From positions 293,522-357,521 of the forward strand of contig NW_027192219.1 of the NCBI RefSeq assembly GCF_041956535.1: 64,000 bases of DNA. Direction: 5' to 3'. A program made the position numbers and the translations under genes. Within the stretch, counting starts at the first letter, position 1. Each line of letters starts with the position of its first letter. The notes below the pieces were generated by a model that was not told the DNA's origin, searched no databases, and worked only from the letters and a program-made list of their open reading frames with translations. This document shows, piece after piece, positions 32,786-44,300 of this stretch. The stretch comes from Calcarisporiella thermophila CBS 279.70. Taxonomy: Eukaryota > Calcarisporiellomycota.

Positions 32786-34226
32786 ATGGGCAATCGGGAG
32801 GAAATCCAGGATCTAATCGCGAAAATCGATCCATTGCACACAGAGTTCAATGTGCTCCTACCGAAAGAGGCCGAGTATTATAATGCTAGTTGTGAATTCC
32901 GTGTTATCGAAGAGGAGCGCGCGCAGCCCCTCCGTAAGGCTGTATCAGAGGCAGAAATGAAAACGTAAGTTTTGGGATTAGCATCGGTGCCTCATATTGT
33001 TCATCGAATTGGGCATACTGCTGCCCATGTGTTAATGCCATTCCCGTCCTCACCACTGAATTAACTTTACATTTATCAAACCAAACAATTTTAGAAAATT
33101 GTGGAAATTAAAGCAACAGGATTTGCAGCGTTGGAGTCTCGTGTGGTTTTTTGCATGGATTATGGTACGCTTCAGATTTTGGTTCATTTAATTCATTATC
33201 AACTCATCTTATACCCAGTGTGACTGGAAACGCCAATGGGAAGAATCAGAGCGAGGATTAAAGAAAGCACAAAAGCGTGAGAATGATGAGCGGGATAATC
33301 TTGCAGCCGTGGAGGAAGTGCTCCAGGCGCGGAAAGATAAAGTGGGTCTAGTCTTTTGTGATGGCATTTTAAGAAAAAAAAATTCGATCTCTCTCATTTC
33401 ATTTATCTATTGTGTTGGGTAGATGGATCAAATTTCAAATGACTTTGACCGATTAGAAAGCATCAGGAACGAGGCTCATATCAAACTCGAGCAGGTAATA
33501 TTTTTTGGATCTGTCTATCCTACCATTGAGCCAGAGCTTAATTTGTGACTTTAGGTGTTTACTAAGCTCTCGTTAGAGGATGGGAAATCGTCTGCCCTGA
33601 AGGACGAGATGGATCGATTGCGAGAGCAAATCCAAGCGGTTTGTGTACTTTGTGGCCGTATTACTCGCAATGGATGCTAACTCCACACTTTTGCCTCTTA
33701 AAAGCTTACCACTGAAAATACTAAGATAGAGCGGGTGGTTGAGCTACTGACCACGGCTGACAACGCCATCTTAGAGGCCATCCTGGACCATCGCAGCAAG
33801 ACTGGCGGTGGAGCTAGAGATGGAGGGATCCTATTTCCCGATGAGGCCTACTATTCCATTCTCGATGCGCGCAAGCTGTTGCCTGAGCTGCCCGCCATCC
33901 CCAAGCCGGAATATTACAAGGAGAAGCCGGATGAGACGGGGAGTAAGTACATTTGCCTCTCGATTTTATTGGAGCCGGGCCGCTGATTAGACTTCTGTGC
34001 ATGTTTTTTCTTGTTCCTTTTTCAACCAGATTACTATACGGTTTTACAAAGTTATCTCTGGGATGTGCATGAAAATGGCGTGAAAATGCTCATCCGGTGG
34101 TGTCATGATGAAAAGTTGCGAAATTATCAGAGGGCTGCTAAACTCAGGATCGAGCTCGGGCGCACAATGTGCTCTTTGCTCAATACCCGCTATGAAATTT
34201 TACGGGGGCAGACAGAGGCTCATTAA
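32786..34226 (+). CDS. coiled-coil protein of unknown function, seven exons
   Basis: Exons 32786-32964, 33095-33164, 33219-33341, 33423-33494, 33555-33638, 33705-33942 and 34030-34226 sum to 320 codons with clean GT...AG junctions, so the gene is real. The protein is mostly charged helix (EESERGLKKAQKREN, FDRLESIRNEAHIKLEQ, LKDEMDRLREQIQA) predicted to form coiled coil. A short conserved-looking central segment follows, FPDEAYYSILDARKLLPELP, and the Trp- and Arg-containing C-terminal helix YTVLQSYLWDVHENGVKMLI. There is no signal peptide, membrane segment or known domain. A role as a structural or adaptor subunit is possible but not shown. The high intron density for its size stands out among its neighbours. 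Confidence 0.8.
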
Positions 34227-35528
34227 TGTGCTTATTTTATTTTTTCCGTTAAGTTTTGATTTTTATTTATTTATTCTTTTTTTTTTTGCGTCTATCTAGT
34301 TTATCGCATAGCGTAACTATTTTTAATTCTGACTGATTGTATCATAACTCAATGTTGGTGTGTGTGTTTTTTCTTTATCTAGAATGGATATTCAATGAAT
34401 AATCAGGCTTGTGCCTCTAGAATTCTAATCTCGAATCAAATGAATCCGAGAAGTTCTAGTAAAAGAAGGAAATATGCTCTATATTGCTTAGCTCGCACAA
34501 TCGGCCAAGGTTTGTGTCGTTGGTTGCCCGGCCTCTGCTCTATTGCTTTTGCCCTTTGCGGGGAAGACGGGCGGACATATGGCCGAAAAAAAAAACATGT
34601 GTTGTGATACTTCTCCAGATCTTTTCCTATAACCGCAATTTCAAGCTCACAAGGAACCAAGGCGGGGCGATGGTCGCTCGAGGGGAGGCAGGGAGAAGGC
34701 TCCAGGGCAAAGCCCCGGGGCCCCTCACCCTCCCCCCCAAGAAGGCCGAAGAGGCTGGCCGAGTGGGCAACGCCTGGTTGGTCAAAGCCAAGGAGGCCAG
34801 TATCAGGGTTTGGAAACAGAGTTAATTGCGAGGAATAAGATCCAGAGAAGCAAGAAAGAAAAATAGAATTTAACAGTCGGGAGTTCCGCTTGAATTGGAC
34901 TAGTCACCGTAGCGTGATTCTGGTCGTGGCATTTGCTGCACCATCGAGGACACAATACGGGCTGAATTTACAGTCACACCAAATGGGTGCGGCGGCAGAA
35001 GAAATTCAGTGGCCAGGCCTTTATTGGGAAAAAACGATAGTCGATGCGCAATCCCGCCTTTAGAGTCCGAAGTAGATCAGAGGAACCAAGCATTTCCTCT
35101 CGCTCTGCCACTAACCTGTATTTTTAGGTTGGGGCGGGCTATTTTTATTCTCACTAGCCCCCGGCTGGCCGCGCTCATTCGGAGGCAGCGCCTCGAAGAT
35201 TTATTGTCTAACTTTTTTTCCCAAAAGTTTTCGCTGGTTATGGAATATTGGTACTGAGCATTTTTTATTTGAGTTGTACTTTAGTCTTTGATGTGCAACC
35301 CAGCACAGCGTTCTCGTTCATCCCGAGGGGAGGCCCCCAGCCCGGAAGGGAACACACGCATGCTCGCAACCATTAGCGGGTGTTCAACTGCCCATCGCCA
35401 TTGTTTAAATACCAGTGCCCCTCTGCCCTCCCCCGGCGTTTTCTCTTTAACCTTTTTCCCTCCTCTTGACTACCCACTCTTTCTTAGCATCTCTCTAATT
35501 TCCCTCACCGCTTCTCTCCTTGTCAAAA
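34227..35528. other. intergenic region and promoter of the wall-protein gene
   Basis: T-rich 3' UTR-like sequence, then a GC-rich patch (34650-34800) without gene features. From about 35400 there is a CT-rich leader before ATG 35529, typical of a strongly expressed fungal gene. Open frames at 34484 and 35009 are not supported. Confidence 0.45.
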
Positions 35529-36113
35529 ATGAAATACAACAACCTCCGCTACATCCTCTTCTTCCTCGCCGTCCTCGTGGTTGCCGTTGCCGCCTCCCCC
35601 GCCATGGTTGAGGGCCAGAACGCCGTCGGCATGGTCGCCTTCGACAAGCGTGCTCCTCAAGACAAGAAGGAGGACAAGAAGGAAGACGACAAGAAGGACG
35701 AAAAGAAGGATGACAAGAAGGACGACAAGGCCGGCAAGGACAAGCAGGCTGGCGCCTCCTCCGCCGCTGCCTCCGCTAGCGCTCCCGCCTCCGGCTCTGC
35801 CTCGGCCTCCAAGCCCGCCACCGGTGCCACCTCCCTCCCCAGCGCCTCTGGTGTCTCCTCCGTCTCTGCTCCCTCTGGCTCTGCCTCGGCCTCTGGCTCT
35901 GCTTCTGCCTCGGCATCCGCCCCTGTTTCATCCGCAGCTGCCTCCTCTGCTGCCTCCTCCAAGCCCGCCTCCTCGGCTGCTTCTGGCTCCTCTTCTGCTG
36001 CTGCCCCCGCTGCTTCTGGCAACCCCCCCAAGTCTTCCTCCGCCATGTCCGTCAAGCCCGCCGCCGTTGGCTTCGCCGCCATCGCTGGCTTCGTTGCCAT
36101 GTACCTCCTCTAA
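35529..36113 (+). CDS. Ser/Ala-rich secreted, probably GPI-anchored wall protein
   Basis: A 194-residue intronless protein. The signal peptide is YILFFLAVLVVAVAASPAMVEG. A Kex2-type KR site follows (FDKRAPQ), then a Lys/Asp-rich repeat region (DKKEDKKEDDKKDEKKDD), then about 110 residues of Ser/Ala/Pro repeats (SASASGSASASASAP). It ends in a hydrophobic tail, AAVGFAAIAGFVAMYLL, preceded by small residues as in GPI signals. Codons are almost uniformly C-ending, unlike its AT-rich surroundings, which suggests strong expression. Similar Ser/Ala-rich anchored proteins are structural mannoproteins in fungal walls. No enzymatic domain. The 5' leader is pyrimidine-rich. Confidence 0.8.
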   Translation: MKYNNLRYILFFLAVLVVAVAASPAMVEGQNAVGMVAFDKRAPQDKKEDKKEDDKKDEKKDDKKDDKAGKDKQAGASSAAASASAPASGSASASKPATGATSLPSASGVSSVSAPSGSASASGSASASASAPVSSAAASSAASSKPASSAASGSSSAAAPAASGNPPKSSSAMSVKPAAVGFAAIAGFVAMYLL

Positions 36114-37228
36114 AATATTTAATTTCCTATAGATAATTTTGGTCGGGTGCCTTAGTTTTTAATTACATGGAAGTGGTTAATGTTTTGTTCTAGGCGAGTA
36201 GAGTTTGTTATTATGAGTCGAGGTTCAAGTAGCTCGTAATACTTTTATTTCGTTCGTACTTTTCTCTTTTGTCCAGAGGAGGCCTGGTTCCTCCTTGATA
36301 TCCTCTTTTCTTCTCCTTTGTACGTTTTCAATATTTATTAAAACCTTTTCTATTAAGACGCTTCAAATCTCAAAGGTTTGTCTATACATTCCCTATTTTT
36401 AAGTTTTCTCTTTGCTCCGCAAGTGTATCAATTAAAGCGAGGTTGCACAAACTCTCGTCTCCCATGACTCGTCAGCGGAGCACTAATGGAAGATGCACGA
36501 ATGATGGCGGCCCTAGTTTTATTGTTAAGTAACGTTTTCTTGTTGCGGAGATCTCCGCGCTTTTTCTCACCTCCATTTGTTGTGACGTTTGGTGCGGATC
36601 GATAACAGCGTTGCGAAACTACGCTGTGAATGCCTCTAAGTAGCGGTGGAGGGAAAAGGAGCTCTTCTACGTTGGAATTTGAATTCCAGCCAATTGGCCG
36701 GAATTTTTAATTTCTAATTTTTGGAAATCTCTGCTTTATTATGACTGTTGCGAACGGTATTTATTTGTAATGGTATGCTATGGAAAGGGTAATTGCCAAC
36801 CAGGTTCGGGTTGCGTCACGAATGCGCCAGAGAGGGTTTGGCCTAGAGTTCTGTGGTAATTAAAAACGGTGCATACGTAAATTCTGCGATGGCCGTATTG
36901 TCGCCAAAGTCGCGTAAATCCCATTCTGAACGGGATCGTAGCTCACTGCAAAGAATGTTATTTCTCTACTTGAAAACGGGAGGAAAGCGCTTTTGTTTCT
37001 TTTACACTTCAATTGCTCCCTGGTGGACAGTCTCCCTCATCCTTCACACACCCCACTTCACCCCCCTTTCCTTCCCTTTGTATTATTGCACTTGGAAGGC
37101 TTTAATATCTATTCTATTCATTCATTGCCTTGTAGAAGCGCTTTGACATAGTTGCCATCCATATACTCTCGCAACATCACGTTTATTTTTACCTCTGGAC
37201 ATATACCATTATATACAGTAATCAGCTT
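36114..37228. other. intergenic region, nothing supported
   Basis: 3' UTR-like T-rich stretch, then AT-rich sequence and a CT-rich leader (about 37040-37100) before the next secreted-protein gene. The open frame at 36853-37146 is not convincing. Confidence 0.45.
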
Positions 37229-37678
37229 ATGAGGAATTTTATTGTATTTGTGCTGACCGTCAGTTGTATTGCTGGCCTCACCACGGCCGCCTCGCTCCAG
37301 TACCAAACTACTGAGCCAGACTTGTTCTCATCGAAAGGGGCTGGTAAGGTGGCGAATGGTCGGCAGCAGAAGCGTGGGCTACTAGACGGCCTTTTTAACA
37401 ACCAAAACTTTTTCGATCATATTGACCTATTGGGGTCAGCATTGAACTCCAATAGTGAGGTGGCGGAGAACCGCAACGCCAACACGAAGGCCACCGGTCC
37501 GGGCGACAACGCCATCTATTTGAAGGATGACGGCGAAGGTCACTACCGGAAGGACCGTCACCGTCATCACGGACACCATCGCAACCATCGTCATCATCGC
37601 AACCGCCATCGCCATCATCATAGGCATCACCATCACCACCATCATCCGCATCATGATACAGACTACGGGGAGTCCTAA
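37229..37678 (+). CDS. His-rich small secreted protein
   Basis: A 149-residue intronless protein. It has a signal peptide (MRNFIVFVLTVSCIAGLTTA), a middle region with a dibasic KR site (GRQQKRGLLDGLF) that could be cut by a Kex2 protease, and a C-terminal 45 residues dominated by His and Arg, including HHHHHHHPHH. The His tract would bind Zn, Cu or Ni ions, so metal scavenging or wall binding is a possible role. No family is recognised. The minus-strand frames over the tract are Asp-rich shadows. Confidence rests on the signal peptide and on start and stop placement. Confidence 0.6.
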   Translation: MRNFIVFVLTVSCIAGLTTAASLQYQTTEPDLFSSKGAGKVANGRQQKRGLLDGLFNNQNFFDHIDLLGSALNSNSEVAENRNANTKATGPGDNAIYLKDDGEGHYRKDRHRHHGHHRNHRHHRNRHRHHHRHHHHHHHPHHDTDYGES

Positions 37679-38381
37679 TGTGGAGAATGCTAAAGGTTCT
37701 CCATACCACTGCTTTCCCTTCTTTATCTCGTTAATATTATTAGTAGTGGATGCTTAATGTTTTATATCGCCCCTCCTAAGTTGTTTCCTCCTCCTTCTCT
37801 ATTCTCTTCGTATTGCAAGTGTACCAATCTAGATGATGGGTTTACTTTGCCAATTTCATTCTTCGTGTATGAAAATGGACTGTTATGACTTCTTTTAATA
37901 AGAAAGTGCTGTTAAGTTTCATTCCTTTAGGTTTTGGTTTTTCTATTGTTACTATTTTCACTCTAGAGTTTATCCAACTAGCTTATGATATACCATTTCT
38001 ATATAAAAGAAAATTGATACTATTATCGATTGCTTAGAAAGAAAAGTGGGAGAAACACACCCGATATTAGGTCACATTCAAGTGTTGGAGACAGAAAGTT
38101 ATGAAAAGCTTTGATATTGTGCTAATCAAAGCGATATCAGATCGTAATCCTGAGAGGGGCTGGAATTTCCAGGTCTATCTTCACTAAAAATCGCATTGTT
38201 TGTGACTATTGTTGTGACTACTAAATTTCGCCGTCCCAAAGTAAACAATTTCATTATAAGCTTTTAGAACACTACATAACCGAGTTTGAGGGATCCCATA
38301 TTGAATCACTTTGTAAATTACTGTAATCCTTACCCGTTCGTTTCAAGATTATTTTTTACTCTCATTGGTAAATGATCTGAA
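37679..38381. other. intergenic region, nothing supported
   Basis: AT-rich sequence containing the 3' end of the His-rich gene and the promoter of UTP20. No gene seen. Confidence 0.45.
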
Positions 38382-41300
38382 ATGAGCACAGGAAAGGATC
38401 TAAATACCCGCGAGGGAAAGAACCGGTTTAAGGTAGGCGATTATTTATTGTAGAATCGTTTTCTTCTCCCTGAAATCTCATGCCATGACTCCGTAAATTG
38501 ATATAGTATCAATCCTTCAAAACTCGCGTTGAGAGCCTGAAAATCGATGTAGTGCATCGTGTGCGAAGAAAAGATGACGATCCAGAAGTAAGTGATATTC
38601 CAAAATTGTCTAATTTGCACCGAGATATAGATTATTTGGAATAGAAGTGTTAAAGAAATGACTAATGTCAATCTCCCTCTTACTTCAGGAATTCGGCTCC
38701 TATTTCAACGAGGCACTACAAGAATGGAAGGAGCTTAATCTAACCCAACATTTTGTTCGCTTCGTACGCGAGATCGAGAAATACTCGCAATCGCTTGCTA
38801 TGATACTTTACCACAAGGAAAAGATTGTCGACGTTTTAGAACGGCATATTCAGGTACCAGATAGCTTAGCGATTGAACCATTATTAGAGTAAGTGTGCTT
38901 GCAAAGTGGTGCTGGGTTTTTGTGCGTGGATTACCTGAACACAATCATTCTATCTTGTTAGCCTTGTGACAAAGTTAGCAAAGGATTTGGGTGAGGAATT
39001 TTTCCCATATTATGAGAGAATATTTTCTGTCATTATACCACTTGTAAAGCATCGAGATGTGAAAATTTTGGAGGTACTCTATTTTTCGCTTATGATTATA
39101 GGTAAAGATGGTTCTTACGAACTTTCATTTTCATTTTCTTTACTTTTATAGTGGACGTTCAACTGTTTTGCGTATCTGTTTAAATACCTTGCAAAACAGC
39201 TCTCGGCTGATTTACGACCCACTTACCGGTAAAATAATTCTTTGCCCCCGAGCTTTACTTAACTATTGACATCGTTCTTATCTTTTCAGTTTAATTGCTC
39301 CACTACTTGGAGAGCACCAACACAAGCCGTATATCCGACACTTTGCTGCGGAGTCGTTTGGCTACCTCTTACGGAAGCCGCGTGCCAAGGAATTAAAGGT
39401 CATCATTGCATACATCCTTGAATCCTTGCGTACAACGCCTACCGAGGATTATGTAGAAGGTTTGTCGATGCTGTTTTTCGAGAGTATTAAGGTAAGCCAC
39501 ATTTCGATTGCATTCATATATTTGCTACCTTTTTCTCATGGGTATTTTTTTTATAGCAAGTGGATGGTAGACTGCATTCCCGAGGGTTGGCTTTATTGTC
39601 CGAATTGATGGAGCAACTACATCTTGAGCAAGCAACTTCTGAAGCTATTGGTAATCTCCTTTATTACAAAAGGCTATCCTATGCAAAAAGTTTAATCTCT
39701 TTTTGCAACAATGTAGAAAACAATTCAACCTATCGCGTAGTATCGAAAACATATATTCTCCTAGTGCATCATTGCAAAAAAGAGCACTTTGGTCCGATAA
39801 CCGAACATCTTTTGGAAGAGGCAACCAGAGCGGCCAAGCAAATGGAGGAGGACATTAATGAAACTACTGTGATGGGAGTTGCAAAAATTGTATCCATGAT
39901 TCGAATTTGCGTAGCGGTCCGAAAAGCTAGCCGTATCCAGGGTATGTCTATAATGTTTATTTTGCCAAAAATATTCTAACCTTATTTTGTCCCTCTTCCT
40001 TATTATCCAATTATAGATCTCAAATCCGTTTTCAATGTTGTAAAAAATATTTCCCGCATGGTGTTTTCGAAAGAATTCACACCTACGGCATCGCTATCCT
40101 TCCTCATTTCACAACTTCACAGACTTACAACGCTACTTTTGACGCTGGGCAAACTAGAAGAGATTCTTGTGGGTGGAAAAGCAATTCTCAACTCCGTTTT
40201 CGAATATAATGACCCCGTTCCTGTAATGGCCTTTACGCTTAATCTCGCTACATTAAAATGGGAGCATTTCACTCAAGTGATGCTGCCATATATTTTGAAG
40301 TCAGTAACCTATTTTATTTTTGTTCGGAATGACTTATGAAAGTTAAAATTTTATTTTGATAATTTACCAACTAGCTTCATGACTGCTCACTGGAAAACCC
40401 ACTCCTCGGCCCTGTGTATCTTCTTCGCTCGACTTGTGGCTTTGCGCGCCCTCACTATCAATTCAGGAATGATTTCATCTTTTGTTACTCAAGATGGACT
40501 GATCCGGTTTCCCTCACAAAAGAAGGGGGGTGCATCCCTTGTGGTTAGTGGTTTGTTGCAGATATTAAAAGAGGAGCGAGACTGGGCAGCCGAGGTTGAT
40601 TCACTTAGCAAGATGGATGTAACAGAGGTTTGTTCAAATCAAGGGACACTGATGACTTGTCAATTTGTTTTATTCATAAAATGGTCTTTTAGGCTTCTGT
40701 TGAACCGCCAGCCCTCACCATCATCACCTCCGCAATCACCATCTTACCTCATATTTCTACCCCACTTGATGATACAATTCGCGCACTTAATAGCATATTT
40801 AAATCTCTTCTGCATTACCTTAATTCACATCCACCTCATCCGGCCCGGCGCGGCCAAAAGCGCCCGCTCACACAAGGCCCACCCTCGGTCCTGGCTGAGA
40901 GTTTACTCGGCAATGTGATTGAGACTATCGCCCTAATAAGCCGGCGGTCTGCGAAGAACAATGAAGAATCTCTCGAGAGCATGTGGGAGGATGTCGAAAA
41001 AGCGCTGCTGAATCACAGTTCCAATGTGGTCATGCTTCGTGGAGTGTTTGCATTCCTTGAGGCCATGAAATTAAGGTAACCAGAGTCACTAGATATACGG
41101 AGTTATGGATTCCTTTTATTAACGCCTAAAGATTGGTTCCACTTTAGGCCTGGGGGCGAATCTCGATTTACGGTCGAGCGATTGGAAACCTTTGTTTCCA
41201 AGCTCCAGGGGAATCTTGGGGATTTCCGTGGTGAACGTAGGCTTTACACGCTGAGAATCCTTGATCTCTTCCCCAAACTCCAAATGCTTCAAGCTGAAAA

Positions 41301-44300
41301 CTCTGATTCCTCGAATGAGGAACCTGAGTTGTGCGATATCATTTCTCAAGCACTCGTTGTCGAAAATATTCAAACCACCGTACAAACTTATCGTGATAAG
41401 ACGATGGAGATGCGCAAACTCGGCTTGCTTATTTCCACCCGTCGTGTTCCCGCACTATATCGTGAAGTTGTCCCTCGAATCTGCCTGGCTTGGCTGACCA
41501 TTAACTTCAAGCCGCTCTGGTCAGAGGCGATCGATGTGCTAGAGAAAGTGTCCCAGAGTGATAGCGCGATATTTTGGCAACTAATATACCAGGAGCTCAT
41601 GCGGTTCGAAGATGAGCCATCGCTTGTTGAAAATGGGCTCTCATCCGAGGTACTCACACAATACTTTGAACAGCAAGAGGAGCCTCAGCTTCCTCCCATC
41701 AACAAGATTGGCGGGTTGCAATTCGGCTGTCCCACTCTTAACCGCTACGAGAGCAACTTTGAGCGCTCGATGGAATTTATGGAAACTGAGTTCAGCAAGA
41801 GCTGTGTAATGCAGTTTGTAGATATGTGGGGGATGAAGCAAGAGCGCATTGACTATGCCAACTATTACGGATTGCTGCTGAAGGCCCTGGTTCGTGTGCC
41901 ACACGTTCCCGAGCAGCGTTCGAAACAATTGGTTCCCCTCTTTTTCAAATTCCTTGAAAACGAGTACGAGGCGGCGCTTGAGGATGGGCGTGGGGACAGC
42001 GGGGACCCAGATGAAATGGAGAACAATGCACCAAAATCCACGCAGGCTGATGACCAGATGGATGTTGACGAGGAGGATCGGGTGATAGTGCTTGAGCACT
42101 CCGCTCGTATGGCCAAAGTGAAGATGGCTCACTTCCTTGAGCTCTTTGCTAAGTTCAAGGCCATCAAATCCATTTCTCAGAGCGAACGGCTTGAAAATGT
42201 GTTCTTGAGATTGTTAACCAAAGGTGATATCAAGCTACAGCGGCAAGCCTTGGACTGTGTGCTCGCATGGCGCGCAAAATCGCCCGCAGTCACTGGGTAT
42301 GCGGATCATCTACGAAACCTTGTCGACGAGGTCAAGTTTCGGGACGAATTGTCGACCTTCTCCTTTGACCAGGACGAGAGCCCCATCGAGATGGGCCACC
42401 GTGCTGAGCTGATGCCCATTGTGATTCGGATTATTTTTGGTCGGATGATGGCTCGAAAGGGGAAAGCCTCTGCTACTGCGGGAATGGGCGCGAGGCGCAC
42501 AGCTTCTCTTGCAGCACTGGCTGGTTGTTCCGAGGCGGAAATCGGCTACTTCATCGAGCTTATGTTGGAGCCTTTCAGCCACCTGAGGAGTCTGCACGAC
42601 ATGAATGATGGATCCTTTGTAGTAAAGGACGACATCGAGATAGGGGTAGTGATACGTAAACAAGCCGGTTTCCTACACGTCCTTGGGGATGTAATAAAGC
42701 AGCTGGGAGCGTATGTTTTGCCATTCGTTCCAGACCTCATCAAGATTGTGATCTATCTCACAGCTTGTGCTCAGAAGAAGCTGGAGAACGAGGCCTCTGG
42801 CCAATCTAAGCAGCGGGATGAGGACATGCAGGTTGATGAGCAAGCCGAAGTGGACGAGGAGGACGAAGATGAAGAAGCAATACTAATCGACAAGGCGTAT
42901 TTTTCCCGCCTCCGCGAAGTTCGACAGCTAGGCATCCGTCGTATTGTCGAGTTTTTCAAACTGCGAACCGCGTATGATTACACCGCTTACCTTCCCGCCA
43001 TGTTCAATACGTTCATCACCCCTCGTATCCCTCTATTCCATATCGAAAACACTCAAGCGCCTTCAGTGTTGCTCGAGCTTTTTCTGGCGTGGTCCATGCG
43101 GCGCGAATACGTTGGATTCCTGGCTGCCTACAACGACGAAGTGCTCAGGAAGGTGTATGCTTGTCTCTCTGCGAAGAAAGTGCGGGATACAGTAGTGTCG
43201 ATGGTGTTGCAGATTGCAGAAAATATACTGCGGTTATGTTCGGAGGAGGCCGACGAGCTCTCTGCAGCGCATGAGGAGCTACACACTGGCGACATCACTT
43301 CCAAGGTCCTGTTGCCTTACGTCCCCTGCCTTCTTAACAACTTGGAACATCTTCTTTTGAGATCGAGTGAGCAGGCTTCGTTCGGACGCTCCGAGTTCTC
43401 TTCCCGCCAAATAGCCATACTCTCTCAGATATCCGAACATGTCACCAATGGTGAGCAGGCGTCCCAGATAGTTACGCTGCTTTTGCCGTGTCTGAAGAAG
43501 TCTCCGCGCGCTGTTCCCGAACGCACCAAAGCAAATATCCTCATTATTATTGGGAAATTCCTCCATATCCTCCCCGGCATGACAGATGGATCGCCCCTCT
43601 TCAGTAAACTCTTCACTTCCCTTATGCCACTCTTCGGGACGCTCGCGACTCGCGAATGTCGGTTACAGATGATACCAGTGCTCCGGGAATTCGCGAAAAT
43701 CGACTCCACTTTGGAGGTGATCGTCACGGTGGTTGATGACCTTAATGCCTACTCGCTGAAACGTCTTGACGAACCCGACTTTGACCGCCGCTTGAACGCC
43801 TTCAACAAGGTCAATCTTGAATTGTGTAATGCGTTAAGTGAGTTGCAATGGATCCCCGTTCTGCACAATTTCCTCTTTTTCATGGGCGACATGGAGGAGC
43901 TGTCAGTTCGTACGAGCGCTAGTCATGGTGTTACGCTCTTTATTGACCGGTGCGCAGATGCAGAATTGGATGAGCAAATACGGCTAGCCTTCCAAGGCCT
44001 CTTAACTCACGTTGTCTATCCGGCGATAAAGAGGGGGGTGCGTTCCAACCACGAACAGGTACGCTCGGAATTCGTGGGTGTGCTGGGCCACGCCGTGAAG
44101 AAATGCAGTTTCCTCCCCGCCTTTGCGGATCTGGTCCCACTCCTTGCCCAAGACGAGGAGTCCAATTTCTTCAACAATCTTTATCATATGCAAATGCATC
44201 GTCGAATGCGTGCCATTCGACGCTTGGCCACCGAATGCCAATCTGGTGTTATTCGCTCGGGAACGCTCTTCAATCTTATGGCCCCACTTGTGATGCATTT

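Noticed and set aside
35581-36132. Pro-rich and Glu-rich frames overlapping the Ser/Ala wall protein
   Set aside because: They are shadows of the C-ending codons of the real gene in other frames and on the other strand.
37395-37709. Asp-rich minus-strand frames over the His-rich gene
   Set aside because: Antisense of CAT/CAC repeats; the plus-strand frame has the signal peptide.
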